Shown piece by piece: positions 48,265-58,701 of a DNA stretch of 64,000 nt. The DNA comes from Anadara kagoshimensis (Eukaryota > Mollusca > Bivalvia > Arcoida > Arcidae): NCBI GenBank assembly GCA_021292105.1, contig CM037860.1, forward strand, positions 12,542,698 through 12,606,697, written 5' to 3'. Position 1 is the first letter of the stretch; every line of letters starts with the position of its first letter. The position numbers and the translations under genes are program-made. Below the pieces are notes generated by a model that was given only the letters and a program-made list of their open reading frames with translations, was not told the DNA's origin and ran no database searches.

Positions 48265-51200
48265 AGAGACTTCGATACTTCACGCAGAATTAATACATGT
48301 ATTATAGTATTGACGTGGCAGTTTTAGTACAAGCGCAACCTACAACAAGCGAGATAACTCTAGCAGTTTTTTGCCATTATTATGGCGCCACAAGTCCATA
48401 AAAAGCAATTTAAATGGTAGGACTTACAATTCCTTGTATTTCCCCAGCCACAACCATTAACGTCTATGTAAAATTTTCGAGAAAAAAATTTACAGAATTC
48501 ATCAAAATGTCTGCATTCAGTTTCAGGCTTGTTCAGTCAAAATTATCGGAACAACAAACTGATTATAACATGTATTTGTAGGTATCGTGCCATGGATGAA
48601 ATTACAAACACAGTATAATGACAAGAAAGGTATATGTTATCTTATATTCGTGGATTTCTTAAAACAGGAATGCAAAAATAAATTGAAAAATGTCACGGTT
48701 TAACAAATTTACATTGGCATTGTACAATGATAAAAACATTGAAAATTTTTAACTCGAAAATAGTATCAATTCAGCTTTGTCAATGTAAATAATTAAATTT
48801 AAAAAAAATTTTAAAAAAAATTTAAAAAAAAACTTCGTACTAATTTATGACTCCTGACCCCAGTTTCACACTCCAATTTCTCTCAGCTTCAATTTGGCCC
48901 ATTCATACCGTAATGTTTTGGATATATATTTTTTTTTAGTTAGATCCAAGAATTTTAGGTATCGATTTTAAGACCACTTCAAGGTTATAGTTTGATATTT
49001 AAATGCTTATTCTTAGTTTCAAAGCGGATTTCTAAAATATACCAAATTTAAACGAAAGAAAACCTAATAAAGGAATGATTGTAAAATGTTAATACTTAAT
49101 TTCTAAACAGATTTACAAATTTTATTGCATTTAAAATCAGGAAAATGTAGCATGTAGTTTGGCTTTCAAAATTTTTAAAACGAGATCACATTGTTATACA
49201 GCATGCATATTATGTTTGAATAATATATAAATGTATTATATACACAGACAGAAGGTTTAAATCTTTTAGAGGTAAGTGCTTGCGGGAATATTACGGGAGA
49301 AAGTGTTTAAGATTATATGAGGTGCTTGAAGGAGTTTTGCGGACAAGTATATATCATAATGTGAGGTGCTTGAGGGAGTTTTGGAAAAATATATGAAATT
49401 AAATGAGGAATGGCAACTGCTCAGTTACGTAATATACGGGTTATCGTTCTTTGAACAATAAGATGATCGGAATTATGTGAATATTAATATAAACATGGGT
49501 GATGGACAAATATAAGTGGGGGATACGTTTAATTGTATGTCATCATTAATAATTATGTTGTTCGAGGTATATATAGGCACTGCATATTGGTTTTTGGTGG
49601 TTCGGTATTTCTTTGGTATTTTATTCAAACCATCTTATTCAGTGATATTAACATAAACTGTAAATGACATTTTTCCATTACATATTACATGTTATCAATT
49701 TATTCTAACTGTCCAAAAACATAATGTATACAGCACATACCTGCCGAAACGTTTATTACAGGATTTAAAGGAACGTACGAAAATCCAGTGGCAGGGATAT
49801 GGAATACGTGTAGCTGCCGCTAGATAAATAAAAGCAAGGTTCGAATCGAGCTGATGATTTCTCACAATTCGCATATTAACTCAGTGTTAAACTTTTGTCA
49901 GTTCTCCACATGAAATTCAATAGTTAAGTTAGAGTTTCTATGGTAACCGATCTGATTGATACTGAGTGATTTTTCTTGGATTACACGATTAATTAATTGT
50001 TTGGTTCTGTTCTACCCCCATTTTCAGAACCTTTTTGATTCAGTATATTTGTATTAAGTTTTGAAAAACTTAATTAATCTGAAGTATCTTCCTTACTTGT
50101 TTCTTCTGTTTGTAGAGTCGCAAAAAACGAAGCCTCCCGACGATGTTGTCCATTTCAAGCACCTTACAAATAAAAAATGTTCTGCTTTAGAGGATGAAGA
50201 AACATTCCAAAAAGAAAGTCTACATGAGCATTTCTTCTCTAAACCAGTCAATACGAACCCAGCATTAATCCGAAGACAGCGGACATCTTTAATACCTCAA
50301 CAATCACCCCTTCTGAAACCGAACACAGCGAGTCTGCCGCAAAATGCCGACTACCGACAATTTACATCTGCGAAAGAGTATCGACATTCGAAAATTTTAG
50401 AGACTCAAAATTTGCAATTTATTAAAGGATTTCGTTTGGATAGAAATGAACTGTCCTCGTCACAAAAGCGGAAGTCAAATCGAATCAGATCGTACAATGT
50501 CAAGGACGATATGGACGCGTTCTCGTCTGAGGGTGACAATGGTGATACAGACGATGGTAATTTAAGGAGGAGTAGAAGTGTTCCCGTGGGCGAAAATGTA
50601 GAATTTCAAATAGCTAAAAATGCTAAATTAAGACGTCTGTTAAAAATTGCGCGTATTTATGGTTCAAAAGAAAATTTAACAGAAGATGATAATGAGGAAA
50701 TATGTGATGAGGGGTACGGGTCTAAAACCCCGAGTGCTGAGGACAAGGAGGACAGACGGAAACCATTTAATTTACTGACATGGAGTATAACAGGACAAGG
50801 GTTAGGTAATAGGGAAAACAGTACTTTAAGTTTTAAACAACCCGTTGGTAAGTTTTCTTATACTCATCAAGGGAATAAGTCTCAGTTATACGGTGATTCA
50901 GAGGACGATCGGGATGAGCGAGAATCTGCGGTCGAAATGTCTGCGAGGATACGGTACTATCAACAAAAATTTGGAGAAACACCGAGGGAAAAGGGGGATT
51001 ATGAAAAAATGTTAGAACGAACGTATTCAGCGCATGGAAAATCAAATGAAAGTACTCCTTCTTATAATCTAGATATTAAACCCGTTACCATGGTTTTACG
51101 AAAAATTACTATTCAAGATTCAAAAGACTCTAATAAAATAAATAATGAACCTAAAGAAATTGATGGTTTACCAAAGACCTATTTATTCAGGACAAATACC

Positions 51201-54200
51201 TCGTTCCCAATAGAACGGATAAAAGAGAAAACTCAGTATAGTGATAGAACGCAACTACAGATAGGTAACACTAGTCCGGAATTTAAATTCTCTAATAGCT
51301 CAACTGTTACTAGTCAAGCCGTGGCTAAAAAAATACTTAGACCAAACAGCAAAGCTGACTTGTTCAAACGAACACATCTGCCTTACTTTGATTTTGAGCA
51401 AACAAATTCTAGTATGCCTATTGGCGACCTATTACCTGCAGTTGATAGGAGTATATTTAATAAAACTATATCAAAATCCCCATCAGATCCGACTATGTCT
51501 CGATCTTTACCAAATACAGCACGTGACATTGGTGTCATGACACGTGCTGCAACGGAAGTTATAGATAAACCTAGAACTGATGAGGAAGTTTCGTATTTTA
51601 GTATGGATTTTATGTATCCAGGAAAAACACAGGTAAGAACAGCATATATCATAAACCTCTTTAATTGATCTTCAATTACTTTTCTCACAAACCTATTACA
51701 ACTTTATATATAAATAAAGTAATCGTTTGTCAATCCCCAATGCTCCGACAATCTTTCAAAATTCAAAAGAGATGTTCAAAACACCACAGTTCTTATAAAC
51801 AGTGGTGTTTCCTTGTAAAGGCATTTAAGATGAAATGTACATTTATTCTAATCTGCTGCATTTTTTTCATCACAAATGTAACTCTCAAATGTTCTAATTA
51901 TTTAGCTGATAACAGATATACATAGGAGACGCGATAATTCACATGAAATAAGGCTAGGTTACTGACATGAATATCTGACTGAGCATGATGTTTTCTAAGG
52001 ATTCCCCTTTTTTCTAGCGTTAATTATCTATAACATCTAGGCCTATAGGATAATGATATATCCTGAGGAACAATTGCTTCAAAAATACCGTTTTACACTA
52101 ATGACACCTTTTCTCTCTTATACATGTATAACCAAAAGCGGGAGGATAACTAGCAAGCGTTTCAAGTCAACCGCTTTCTGATGTGGCAATCAGCTTCATG
52201 TAATGCCTCTTAATATACCATTTTTTACAAGTTTTGGTTGGTTTTATTTGTGTTACTTTCCAATTGTTTTCGTTTTAAAGGTTTTAGGTGCTCCTCCGTT
52301 TAGAACAAACACAAATCAGAAGACACAAGAACAATATAAAACAAAATCATCAAAAGCTGTAAGTATTGTAATATTTATATTGTAGACAGATTTTGTACAC
52401 GTATATTTGTATATTTCAGGATTTTGTACTTGTCTCACTCACAAAAACAAAAGAATTGCAAATGTACATTTTCAAAAAATATCTACAAACACTCAAAATA
52501 CCAGAAATCCCATAACCACAAAGTTTAGAGCAGGAGTTCAGATGTTTCTTCAAATAGATCACACACCAATAGATACAATGAACCCAAAGGACAAAATGAA
52601 ACACACCTAATACCTACAAAACTATTGATTTGAGGCTTGAACAGGGGTTATCCAATCTTCTGGATTAGATATTTGGTATTGTTTTTTCTCCGAATCATAA
52701 TTTAAGTTTTTTTTTAATCGGTCGTTCTAATTAACCCCAGCCAGACGACCTGAAAGCGGATTATATGTAAGCTTTAGACTACAGGTTTGTTAAACCACTG
52801 TCTATTACGGCAATGTGTTACTTTTAGTATTACCTAATGGATTGTGACATTATAAAGGCATAAGCTGAAAACTATATAGAATAGCTTCCAACTATTTCTG
52901 TCATGTTTATAACGCAATAGGTAAAAAGTAACCTTGAACCGAAGGAAGCGCTACATCCATGATAATCCTTATATCATGAAATTAACTTTTGAAATTGCGG
53001 TTACTAAGCACAATCGTCTATCGTCTGAGTTTAATTCTCGTTTTATCTATTTCCTTTGTCATTGTTTTATTACAGAATGCATTGAATAATTCCTCACCAC
53101 AACCATTATCGACAAAATCATCAGAGACTAAGGCTCGTATATTACCGTCAAATCCCCAACAACAACAGCAAGCAGCAAATATAGGGTAAGTGCAATAACA
53201 TGGGGACAATGTGTTGCAAAGGGCATCCTCAACTATAATTGCATTTTCATGTTAGTAATATCGTTAAAAATTAAATTGCTCTCTTTTCTTAGCTTCTAAT
53301 TGTATTTGAATGTAAACATACATGTATGCACACCGCCAAGCACATTGTCAACAACGGAAAAACTTTGGATTGGGATGATGGCCATTTCCACTTCACACTA
53401 ATTCGTTCACATACATCATTTTAATTCATTCATATCACTATGATAAATATTGATGCCTTTTCAAGGTTTAAGGTGGTGGAAAATGGTGGAAGTTGGAAAA
53501 CTTATGTTCTATTTTAAATGGTTTTTATATTTGTAAATGCGGGTTTAAAATTTTTGTTTTAAAGAAAAAACATCTTCGTCCTTTAAAATTTGTATGTTAT
53601 GTCAATTAAGATTTTACAGAAATAAATATTAAATTATAAGTAAAATGCACATTGGACCATGAAAAGTTGTACTCATGAAAACTTTACATGCCCACTAATA
53701 TTTCAGGTTTTCATTTTGTTAACAATTTATCAGAATGATTGGAACATTTGTTCCAATAACGTTGTACACTTGTTATAAATCATTTCAATAAAGCCACATG
53801 TAAGACGAACAAAAATTAAAAAAAAAAGTACACCAATGTTTTTCATGTGACTTTACTTAGGATTTCAGTGCCTTTGTTCAGATTAAATGTCATTCATAAC
53901 TATGGGTGTCTTTTAATTTGTACTAAAATATCTGATTTAGGCCGGCAACTGTTGAAATCAGTGTCAAGGGCATCGATATTGAAGTCAAACAACAAGACCA
54001 AGAATTTCATTCAAAAAAGGTGAAAACATGTGCAAAGTAAGATTTCAAAACATTAAGATAGAAATCTTTTATTTGTTTTGAATTTGTCGCCGCTTTTTAA
54101 TTTTGTTTTAATTTTGCAGACATGTTTTTGTAAAATTAAGTATTTGTGTATGTATTTGTTGCTACCTGATTTTTATTTTTACGGCTGAGGGACATGTTTT

Positions 54201-57200
54201 GTTTTTAGTGACAGTGTGAATTGTTTATGAACACATTATTAACTTATTATGATTTCTAGCAAACGTAGAACAGAAAAGTTGGAAAGTTTGATCCACTAGA
54301 CAAAACAGAGTTATTTAATAATCATCCCGTCTATACTTCCCACAAAAGAATAAAATCAAAGTTTTTGCACCCAATAAAATGCCTGTATCATTATTCTATT
54401 GCCATTTGTATTTTGGTTGTTGAAAAAAGAATATGCCTACGTTTCTGTTATTATATCTCCTCATAATTCAAAAGAAATAGAAACAACAATACGTTGTATG
54501 TTTCACGATATCACAACTTTTGAATATCCTACTGGAATAACGATTTAATGTCATTTTGCCAGAATATTTTGAAGGGTATGTATTTCAATATATTTTTTGG
54601 AATTGCAATAATTAAATATCCTATTTCTAGTTCTAAAAGCGTTACAAAAACAAAATCTGATGAGATTACAAAGGAATTCTATAAAAAAATCTAAAACATT
54701 TATAGAAATAGCAGCAATCCAAATGTAATGCTTAAAAAAGTATGTGAAATTATTATTTTTGGGGGAATATGAATAATAAAGGTGAAATTGGCTCGGTTTG
54801 GCTAAATTGTGGAAGAACATTTGTGGTCATTTTAGGATATAAAATTATTATTTCAGCACCACATTCGAAGTGTTTATATTGTGTCATTTTTCATAGTTCT
54901 AATGTTTGTCTCTTATGAACTTTTTGAAAAATCTGAACAATCTTTGAGACAGAGAACCCCTAGATCTAAAATTCATGATTTTTGTTACTCGGCGTATTTT
55001 CAACCAAGTGAGGATTGCAAGGCTTCTGTATCTGACAGACGACTGGTGTTACTATTAAACAGCCTGTGTATCCAAAATAATAACTAACTATCATTTCACA
55101 TGATACATTTTCTTCTTTTTACCATAAAATATGTGTCCAAAATTGTTATATCGAAGATTGTTTGGTAATTTAGAAGAAAAGATCACCGAACGTCCTCAGG
55201 GTACTACAGAATGAAATGATATACGATTCGAGAAACAAAATTCAAAATTCGTCCCATAAGGCCACATTTCATTTTATTCTAAAAATACTACATAGTTTTA
55301 GTTATTTTGTTTATAGATACGTCAATATATCTAAATACTTAAGACTGGTAAGTTAATGGTGGTGACAAGTAGACGTCTGTGGCAATGGTTATTATTATAG
55401 AATTAGAATAGTTTACAGATTGCTAACAGACTACCAAACTTAGGGATATATTGCATGATACAACTGAATTTAACCTATAATATTTACGTGTTATGTTAAC
55501 TATGCATGGGTATTATCATTATGGGTCTTCAAATTATGGGCTTCCTTTTTTGGTAGACACGTGTTGTTTGATATTGGGATTAAGAGTGTCAGTCAATAAT
55601 TCCATATTGATAGTGTGACCTTGTAATATTTTGACATGTTGACATCTTTTGTCGGAAATTAATCGGTGTCTGGAGAATGTAACAGCTTTATTGAATGTTT
55701 GTCGGAAATAGTATAATAATTTGCTGTCAATAACGTTAGATACTTCGAGATGATTACAACGATTGTATTTAAGCTTAATCTTACTACTTACAATTCAGAA
55801 GTGTTCTATTGACAAAAATAAAATAAAATAATAACTTTGTAGAGAATATAAGCAGTCTTCGTAATCTTGATTAATAATCCATAAACATGGCGATATTTAA
55901 ATAGAACTGTAAATCATTTCAAAAAGCCGATTAAAAATTATTTTTATGGCTAATGCTTCTTTTTTAAATGAAACCATTGGTAAGCTTTTAGAGATATTCG
56001 TTTCATTTTCTCACCAGTTAAATGTTAAGTAAAGTTTCGTTATTTGCAATTTGTTTTGAATTTTTTTGTACATTTTCAGCAGCCATTTTAGTTTCGTATT
56101 AGATAATTATTCTTTATTATAAAATATACCCAGTTTAACATTTTGGGGGTTGTTTTTCATTTTCTATTTCTGATATCATTAGTTAAATTCAATATGTTTG
56201 TTTTTTTATTAAAAGCATGAGCTCCATGTTCACATTTGATCCTCAAAATTGATTGTAAATTTCACCCGGTTTAAGCTACTTCTTGAAGCGTTTCTGTTCG
56301 ACCTGTATACTATGCCAAGGTATTAAAGAGATTTCAAATTTTATATTTTTTTTCCATTACGATACTGTTCAACTTGTTTTGTTATGGTGAGTGTCGCTTG
56401 ATATGCAAATATGCACAGTAACCGACTACATAACCATAGTGATAGTAACATATTTCGTTTAACTAGGTTCTAGTGCTTCATGCAATTTTAGATTTTTTTT
56501 TTGTAACCTTTTATGGTGGGTAATATAAACGATCAGATACTTTCAAGTTCTGGGACCTTTGTGGTTTTCATCTCTAAGTATTTACACATATAGGCTTATT
56601 AGATCTTACTTTGCTTCTGGATTGTGATTTGGACATAGATCGGTATGTTTGTTTTTAATTGGTAGTGGATAAGAATTTATTATGTTCCATACACTCATCA
56701 AAATGATAACTTACTTAAAATTGGAAAACTATCATTATTCTTTGTACTCTGAAATAGAAAATGCAATCGAGAACATATACAAAATATATTTCCATGCGAT
56801 TCTGTGTGTTTTCTACATTACGTTGTATGTTTTCGTTACCCTACCTCTGACTAAAATCTATGGATATGATTGGCTAAATCGAATCACATGACCAACCCAG
56901 TATCATTCCGCACATAGCCACACGCGCAAAAATACTGGGTCAGTAAGGCTCATACTGGGTGGGTTAGAGTTACGTTTCCTGTCTCTAACGTAAACGTCAA
57001 CAAAAATGGCGACCGTAAATAAATAGTTTTCGGAAACTTCTGATGAAGATAGTGAGTTAAAACGCATCAAAGTATTATTTCGAAACATTAAATGCCAAAG
57101 GAAAGACTGCTAGACTTCGTTAGTATGCTGGATTTTAGTATCCGTTTTATTTTGTTGTCACAGCAGTATTTTATGGTACCCAAATAATTCTTTTTAACTT

Positions 57201-58298
57201 CTTTCATTGACATCGGTAGAATTTTTAAAAACTTTTTTCAATAGCAACGGGTCATTGGTAGGGTAAAAAAGTTACATGATTTGCAAGGTTCCGGTACGGA
57301 ATGATGCAGGGTCAGTAGAAAACATACCGGGTTCGGTTGCCGCCTTACCCGGTATTTTTCCTAATGACCCTGTATCATTCAGTACCGGACACTTACAAAC
57401 CATGTAACTTATAATATTGTGTTGAATAGTTTCCGATTTACTGGTTTCAATATTTCTTTCTGCCGTTTGGTTTTCATATGGTGTCTGTGCTTTAAACATT
57501 TGTTGATGTGTTTCGTGTATAGTCTACTTTATGTACAATGCAATTGGTTAAAACTTAATATGGTGACAGGTACATCAGGTATGTATTAGGGTTGTTTGGT
57601 TTTGTAAGTTTGACGCATTTTATACGTTTGATTTGTCAACTAACTTAAATAGTTTCGTGATATTTGTGGTAATATCTTGGTTTTTCAGTGAGTGTTTTCA
57701 ATTTGGTGCTTGTACTGACTTCAATACCTTAATTTTGATTTGTGTATTTGTGGTATATGATGTATCCAAAAACTAAAAGTGCCATAAATATGATGCTATA
57801 ATAAAAATATCTCTTGTTGTGGCCTGTTCAGTTTATGTTTTTCTTCTTTTTTGCTATTTTTGGTTAATCGTTTTATTTGAATTTTTGACACTGTAGCAAT
57901 CACATTCATTACATTTTTCAGTCTTGCATACCGACAAATGTATTTGTGTATCTTAGATTTCATAATTTGTTTTTCCCATTGTGTAATTTAGAAAAAGTAT
58001 GAGAACTAGATAATTTCAAAGAAAGCAGATTAAATATTCAATCAGTTGTTGTAAGTGTAGAATCGGAATTAAGAATTTTCTAGGTCAATTGAAACCAAAA
58101 CAAATCGTATTATCTAGGATTTCTGTGTGTAAATAGATGATTACTGTCTGATACTTTATTTACAGAGTTCGCGTGACAGCAAATCCAGACAAGGAAACAA
58201 AGAAGCGCCTAAGGGAAGCATTTTCCAGATTCTACAATAAACAAAATATAACAACGAGAAAGAGTCATGACAATGAACAAATTATGTGGAATTCTTGA
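40579..58298 (+). CDS. Multi-exon gene for a 695-residue hydrophilic protein of unknown function
   Basis: Exons 40579-40628, 47977-48032, 48582-48629, 50116-51632, 52281-52358, 53076-53185, 53941-54036 and 58166-58298 total 2088 bases, exactly 696 codons with the stop. Each has GT..AG borders and matching phases (2,1,1,0,0,2,2). The protein has no signal peptide or transmembrane segment. It is rich in Ser, Lys, Asn and Glu, with acidic patches and dispersed basic ones, so I read it as a largely disordered intracellular protein. Residues 203-208 (RSRSVP) fit the 14-3-3 mode-1 pattern RSxSxP. A short Gln run lies near residues 610-615. The N-terminal piece encoded by 47977-48629 (NSVCGWDVPSLFDDIG, then IVPWMKLQTQYN) and the last about 75 residues look more structured. 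I do not recognise the family. Alternative first exons are listed separately. Confidence 0.8.
41557..41765. mobile_element. CAGACCTG family, copy 9
   Basis: TA-AAGACCTGTCGAAATTTCAAC at left, GGCTTTCGACAGGTCTG-TA at right, with GAGCTAACGAAAG inside. Confidence 0.8.
42230..43160. repeat. Degenerate minisatellite, units ~55-75 bp
   Basis: TATTGCCAAGTTCATGTTTTTGTT(A/G)TGTCATG..TGCTCTG recurs more than a dozen times with heavy divergence. Three overlapping open frames (hydrophobic, Cys/Phe-rich) result from the repeat and are not called as genes. Confidence 0.85.
44079..44180 (+). mobile_element. Dispersed CACAATCCC element, copy 4 (3' part)
   Basis: GAACTTCCAACAGGGAAATG, AGGCCGGGTGCTCCGGATGG and GTAAGCATCTCCTGTTTAGC match the second half of copy 1 (reversed) and copy 3. 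Confidence 0.55.
44494..44510 (+). CDS. Possible alternative first or short 5' exon (MIPEQ)
   Basis: ATG ATT CCG GAA CAA GA is followed by GTAAGA and ends in phase 2, again fitting 47977 (completing a Glu codon). A plausible acceptor (TTTTTATTTCAG) lies just upstream, so the whole exon could be 44474-44510. Very short, so supported mainly by phase and splice consensus. Confidence 0.38.
45498..45705. mobile_element. CAGACCTG family, copy 10
   Basis: TA-CAGACCAGTCAGATGTTTAAC at left and CAAGTTTTCGACAGTCTTG-TA at right. Confidence 0.75.
46518..46709. mobile_element. CAGACCTG family, copy 11
   Basis: TA-CAGACCTGTCAAAAGTTTAAC at left, AGAACTTTCGACAGGTCTG-TA at right; interior in the same orientation as copy 1. 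Confidence 0.82.
47585..47742. repeat. Three (GA)n tracts
   Basis: GA runs at about 47585-47603, 47612-47644 and 47717-47740, separated by short unique sequence, about 240 bases upstream of the exon at 47977. Confidence 0.95.
47977..48032 (+). CDS. Internal exon encoding KAKNSVCGWDVPSLFDDI
   Basis: Acceptor AATTTACAG and donor TTG|GTAAGT enclose 56 bases. Only the frame entered in phase 2 and left in phase 1 is consistent with both neighbours. Of the other two frames, one carries a stop and the other does not match the phase of any candidate first exon. Confidence 0.78.
48187..48193 (-). terminator. Pol III oligo-T terminator of the tRNA
   Basis: A seven-base A run on the + strand reads as T on the - strand a few bases past the tRNA 3' end. 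Confidence 0.7.
48197..48270 (-). tRNA. tRNA-Asn (anticodon GTT)
   Basis: A complete 74-nt cloverleaf. The acceptor stem GTCTCTG pairs with CAGGGAC, D stem GCGC/GCGC, anticodon stem TTCGG/CCGAA with loop CTGTTAA (anticodon at 48234-48236), and T arm GGTGG-TTCGAGC-CCACC. The discriminator base is G. A/B-box sequences are intact, there is no intron, and an oligo-T run (48187-48193 on the opposite strand) follows as a Pol III terminator. It lies antisense inside an intron of the long gene, between the exons at 47977 and 48582. Confidence 0.97.
48582..48629 (+). CDS. Internal exon encoding IVPWMKLQTQYNDKK
   Basis: Acceptor TATTTGTAG and donor AAAG|GTATAT enclose 48 bases in phase 1 at both ends. 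It can therefore be included or skipped without changing the frame between 48032 and 50116. Confidence 0.72.
49731..49907. mobile_element. CAGACCTG family, copy 12 (diverged)
   Basis: TA-CAGCACATACCTGCCGAAAC at left, CAGTGTTAAACTTTTGTCAG at right, about 200 bases before the large exon. Confidence 0.6.
50116..51632 (+). CDS. Large central exon, 506 codons
   Basis: The open frame runs the whole 1517 bases after acceptor TTTGTAG and ends at ACACAG|GTAAGA in phase 0. The same frame extends upstream to a TTG at 50061, but those hydrophobic codons lie before the acceptor and I treat them as intron. Visible features are the RSRSVP motif (50568-50585), GYGSKTPSAEDKED and similar acidic Ser/Thr patches that look like phosphorylation sites, and a charged segment around SARIRYYQQKFGETPREKGD. 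Codons are AT-rich like the surroundings. Confidence 0.88.
52281..52358 (+). CDS. Internal exon, 26 codons
   Basis: Acceptor CGTTTTAAAG and donor AAAGCT|GTAAGT, phase 0 on both sides, encoding a stretch from VLGAPPFRTN to KSSKA. It is symmetric, so skipping would keep the frame. Confidence 0.75.
53076..53185 (+). CDS. Internal exon with a short Gln run
   Basis: Acceptor TTTTATTACAG and donor ATAGG|GTAAGT, entered in phase 0 and left in phase 2. It encodes a Ser/Pro/Asn-rich segment ending in five glutamines and AANIG. Confidence 0.78.
53941..54036 (+). CDS. Internal exon encoding PATVEISVKGIDIEVKQQ..
   Basis: Acceptor TCTGATTTAG and donor TGCAAA|GTAAGA, phase 2 on both sides. The alternating hydrophobic pattern (VEISVKGIDIEV) suggests a beta strand pair. 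A second, weaker donor (AAAAAG|GTGAAA at 54020) would leave phase 0 and read a different open frame in the last exon. Confidence 0.75.
54037..56607. other. Intron of the long gene
   Basis: AT-rich intron between the exons at 53941 and 58166. An open frame at 54881-55087 has no matching phase or donor and is not called. Confidence 0.5.
56608..56665 (-). mobile_element. Dispersed CACAATCCC element, copy 5 (fragment)
   Basis: The - strand reads CGATCTATGTCCAAATCACA then ATCCAGAAGCAAAGTAA, the family core. Confidence 0.5.
56890..56970. repeat. Inverted ACCCAGTAT/ATACTGGGT cluster
   Basis: CCAACCCAGTATCATTCCGC is answered by AATACTGGGTCAGTAAGG and ATACTGGGTGGGTT. It resembles a decayed relative of the hairpin at 57271. 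Confidence 0.45.
57271..57408. mobile_element. Foldback element, ~62-bp arms
   Basis: GTTACATGATTTGCAAGGTT..CAGGGTCAGT..CATACCGGGT pairs along its length with ACCCGGTATTTTTCCTAATG..CTTACAAACCATGTAAC, leaving a ~14-20 base loop. No ORF. Confidence 0.8.
58166..58298 (+). CDS. Last coding exon
   Basis: Acceptor CTTTATTTACAG followed by one base completing a Lys codon, then VRVTANPDKETKKRLREAFS and a basic/amide-rich tail ending IMWNS and TGA. A charged, probably helical C-terminus (KETKKRLREAFSRFYNKQ). The phase-0 alternative reads SSRDSKSRQGNKEAPKG.. and stops after 24 codons. Confidence 0.75.
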
Positions 58299-58695
58299 TG
58301 GAATAGTCTTTCCCAGTTAATAACAAACTTTGAATTTATAATTTGTATTGAAAAATGTTTCTGTGTCCTGAAAATTGGTGAAGTCAATGCTAGTGCTATA
58401 AGATGATTTACATTGTGTAACATTATTCGAATACACTTTCTATCTATATTTATAACAAAAATGTAACCTAATGGTAAGTTACAGTTCATTAATTTTTATG
58501 ATGTTATGCATTTTGTCTTTGTCATGATAAGTGGAGGTAGATGCGAAACTAAGCAGTCACATCCGTAATAGTTATACATGGAATCCATGTAGTGTCAATT
58601 TGAGAAGATTTAATTTCTATTGTTTGTTGAGTCATTACTATGTTATGTCAGAGTACATGTTATATGTTGTGACATGTCATCTTGTCTTCTACGTC

Positions 58696-58701
58696 AATAA
58701 A
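58696..58701 (+). terminator. Poly(A) signal of the long gene
   Basis: AATAAA about 400 bases after the stop, followed within 40 bases by a GT/T-rich stretch (GATGTTTTGTTTT). This is a standard animal 3' end. Confidence 0.7.

Noticed and set aside
50061-50115. Hydrophobic N-terminal extension of the large exon resembling a signal peptide
   Set aside because: It lies before a good acceptor at 50115 and starts at a TTG; the frame joins upstream exons instead.
51633-51668. Read-through end of the large exon (VRTAYIINLFN)
   Set aside because: Begins at a strong GTAAGA donor, and the next exon continues in the correct phase.
54881-55087. 68-codon open frame in the last intron
   Set aside because: No acceptor/donor pair in a phase that fits the gene; composition like random AT-rich DNA.
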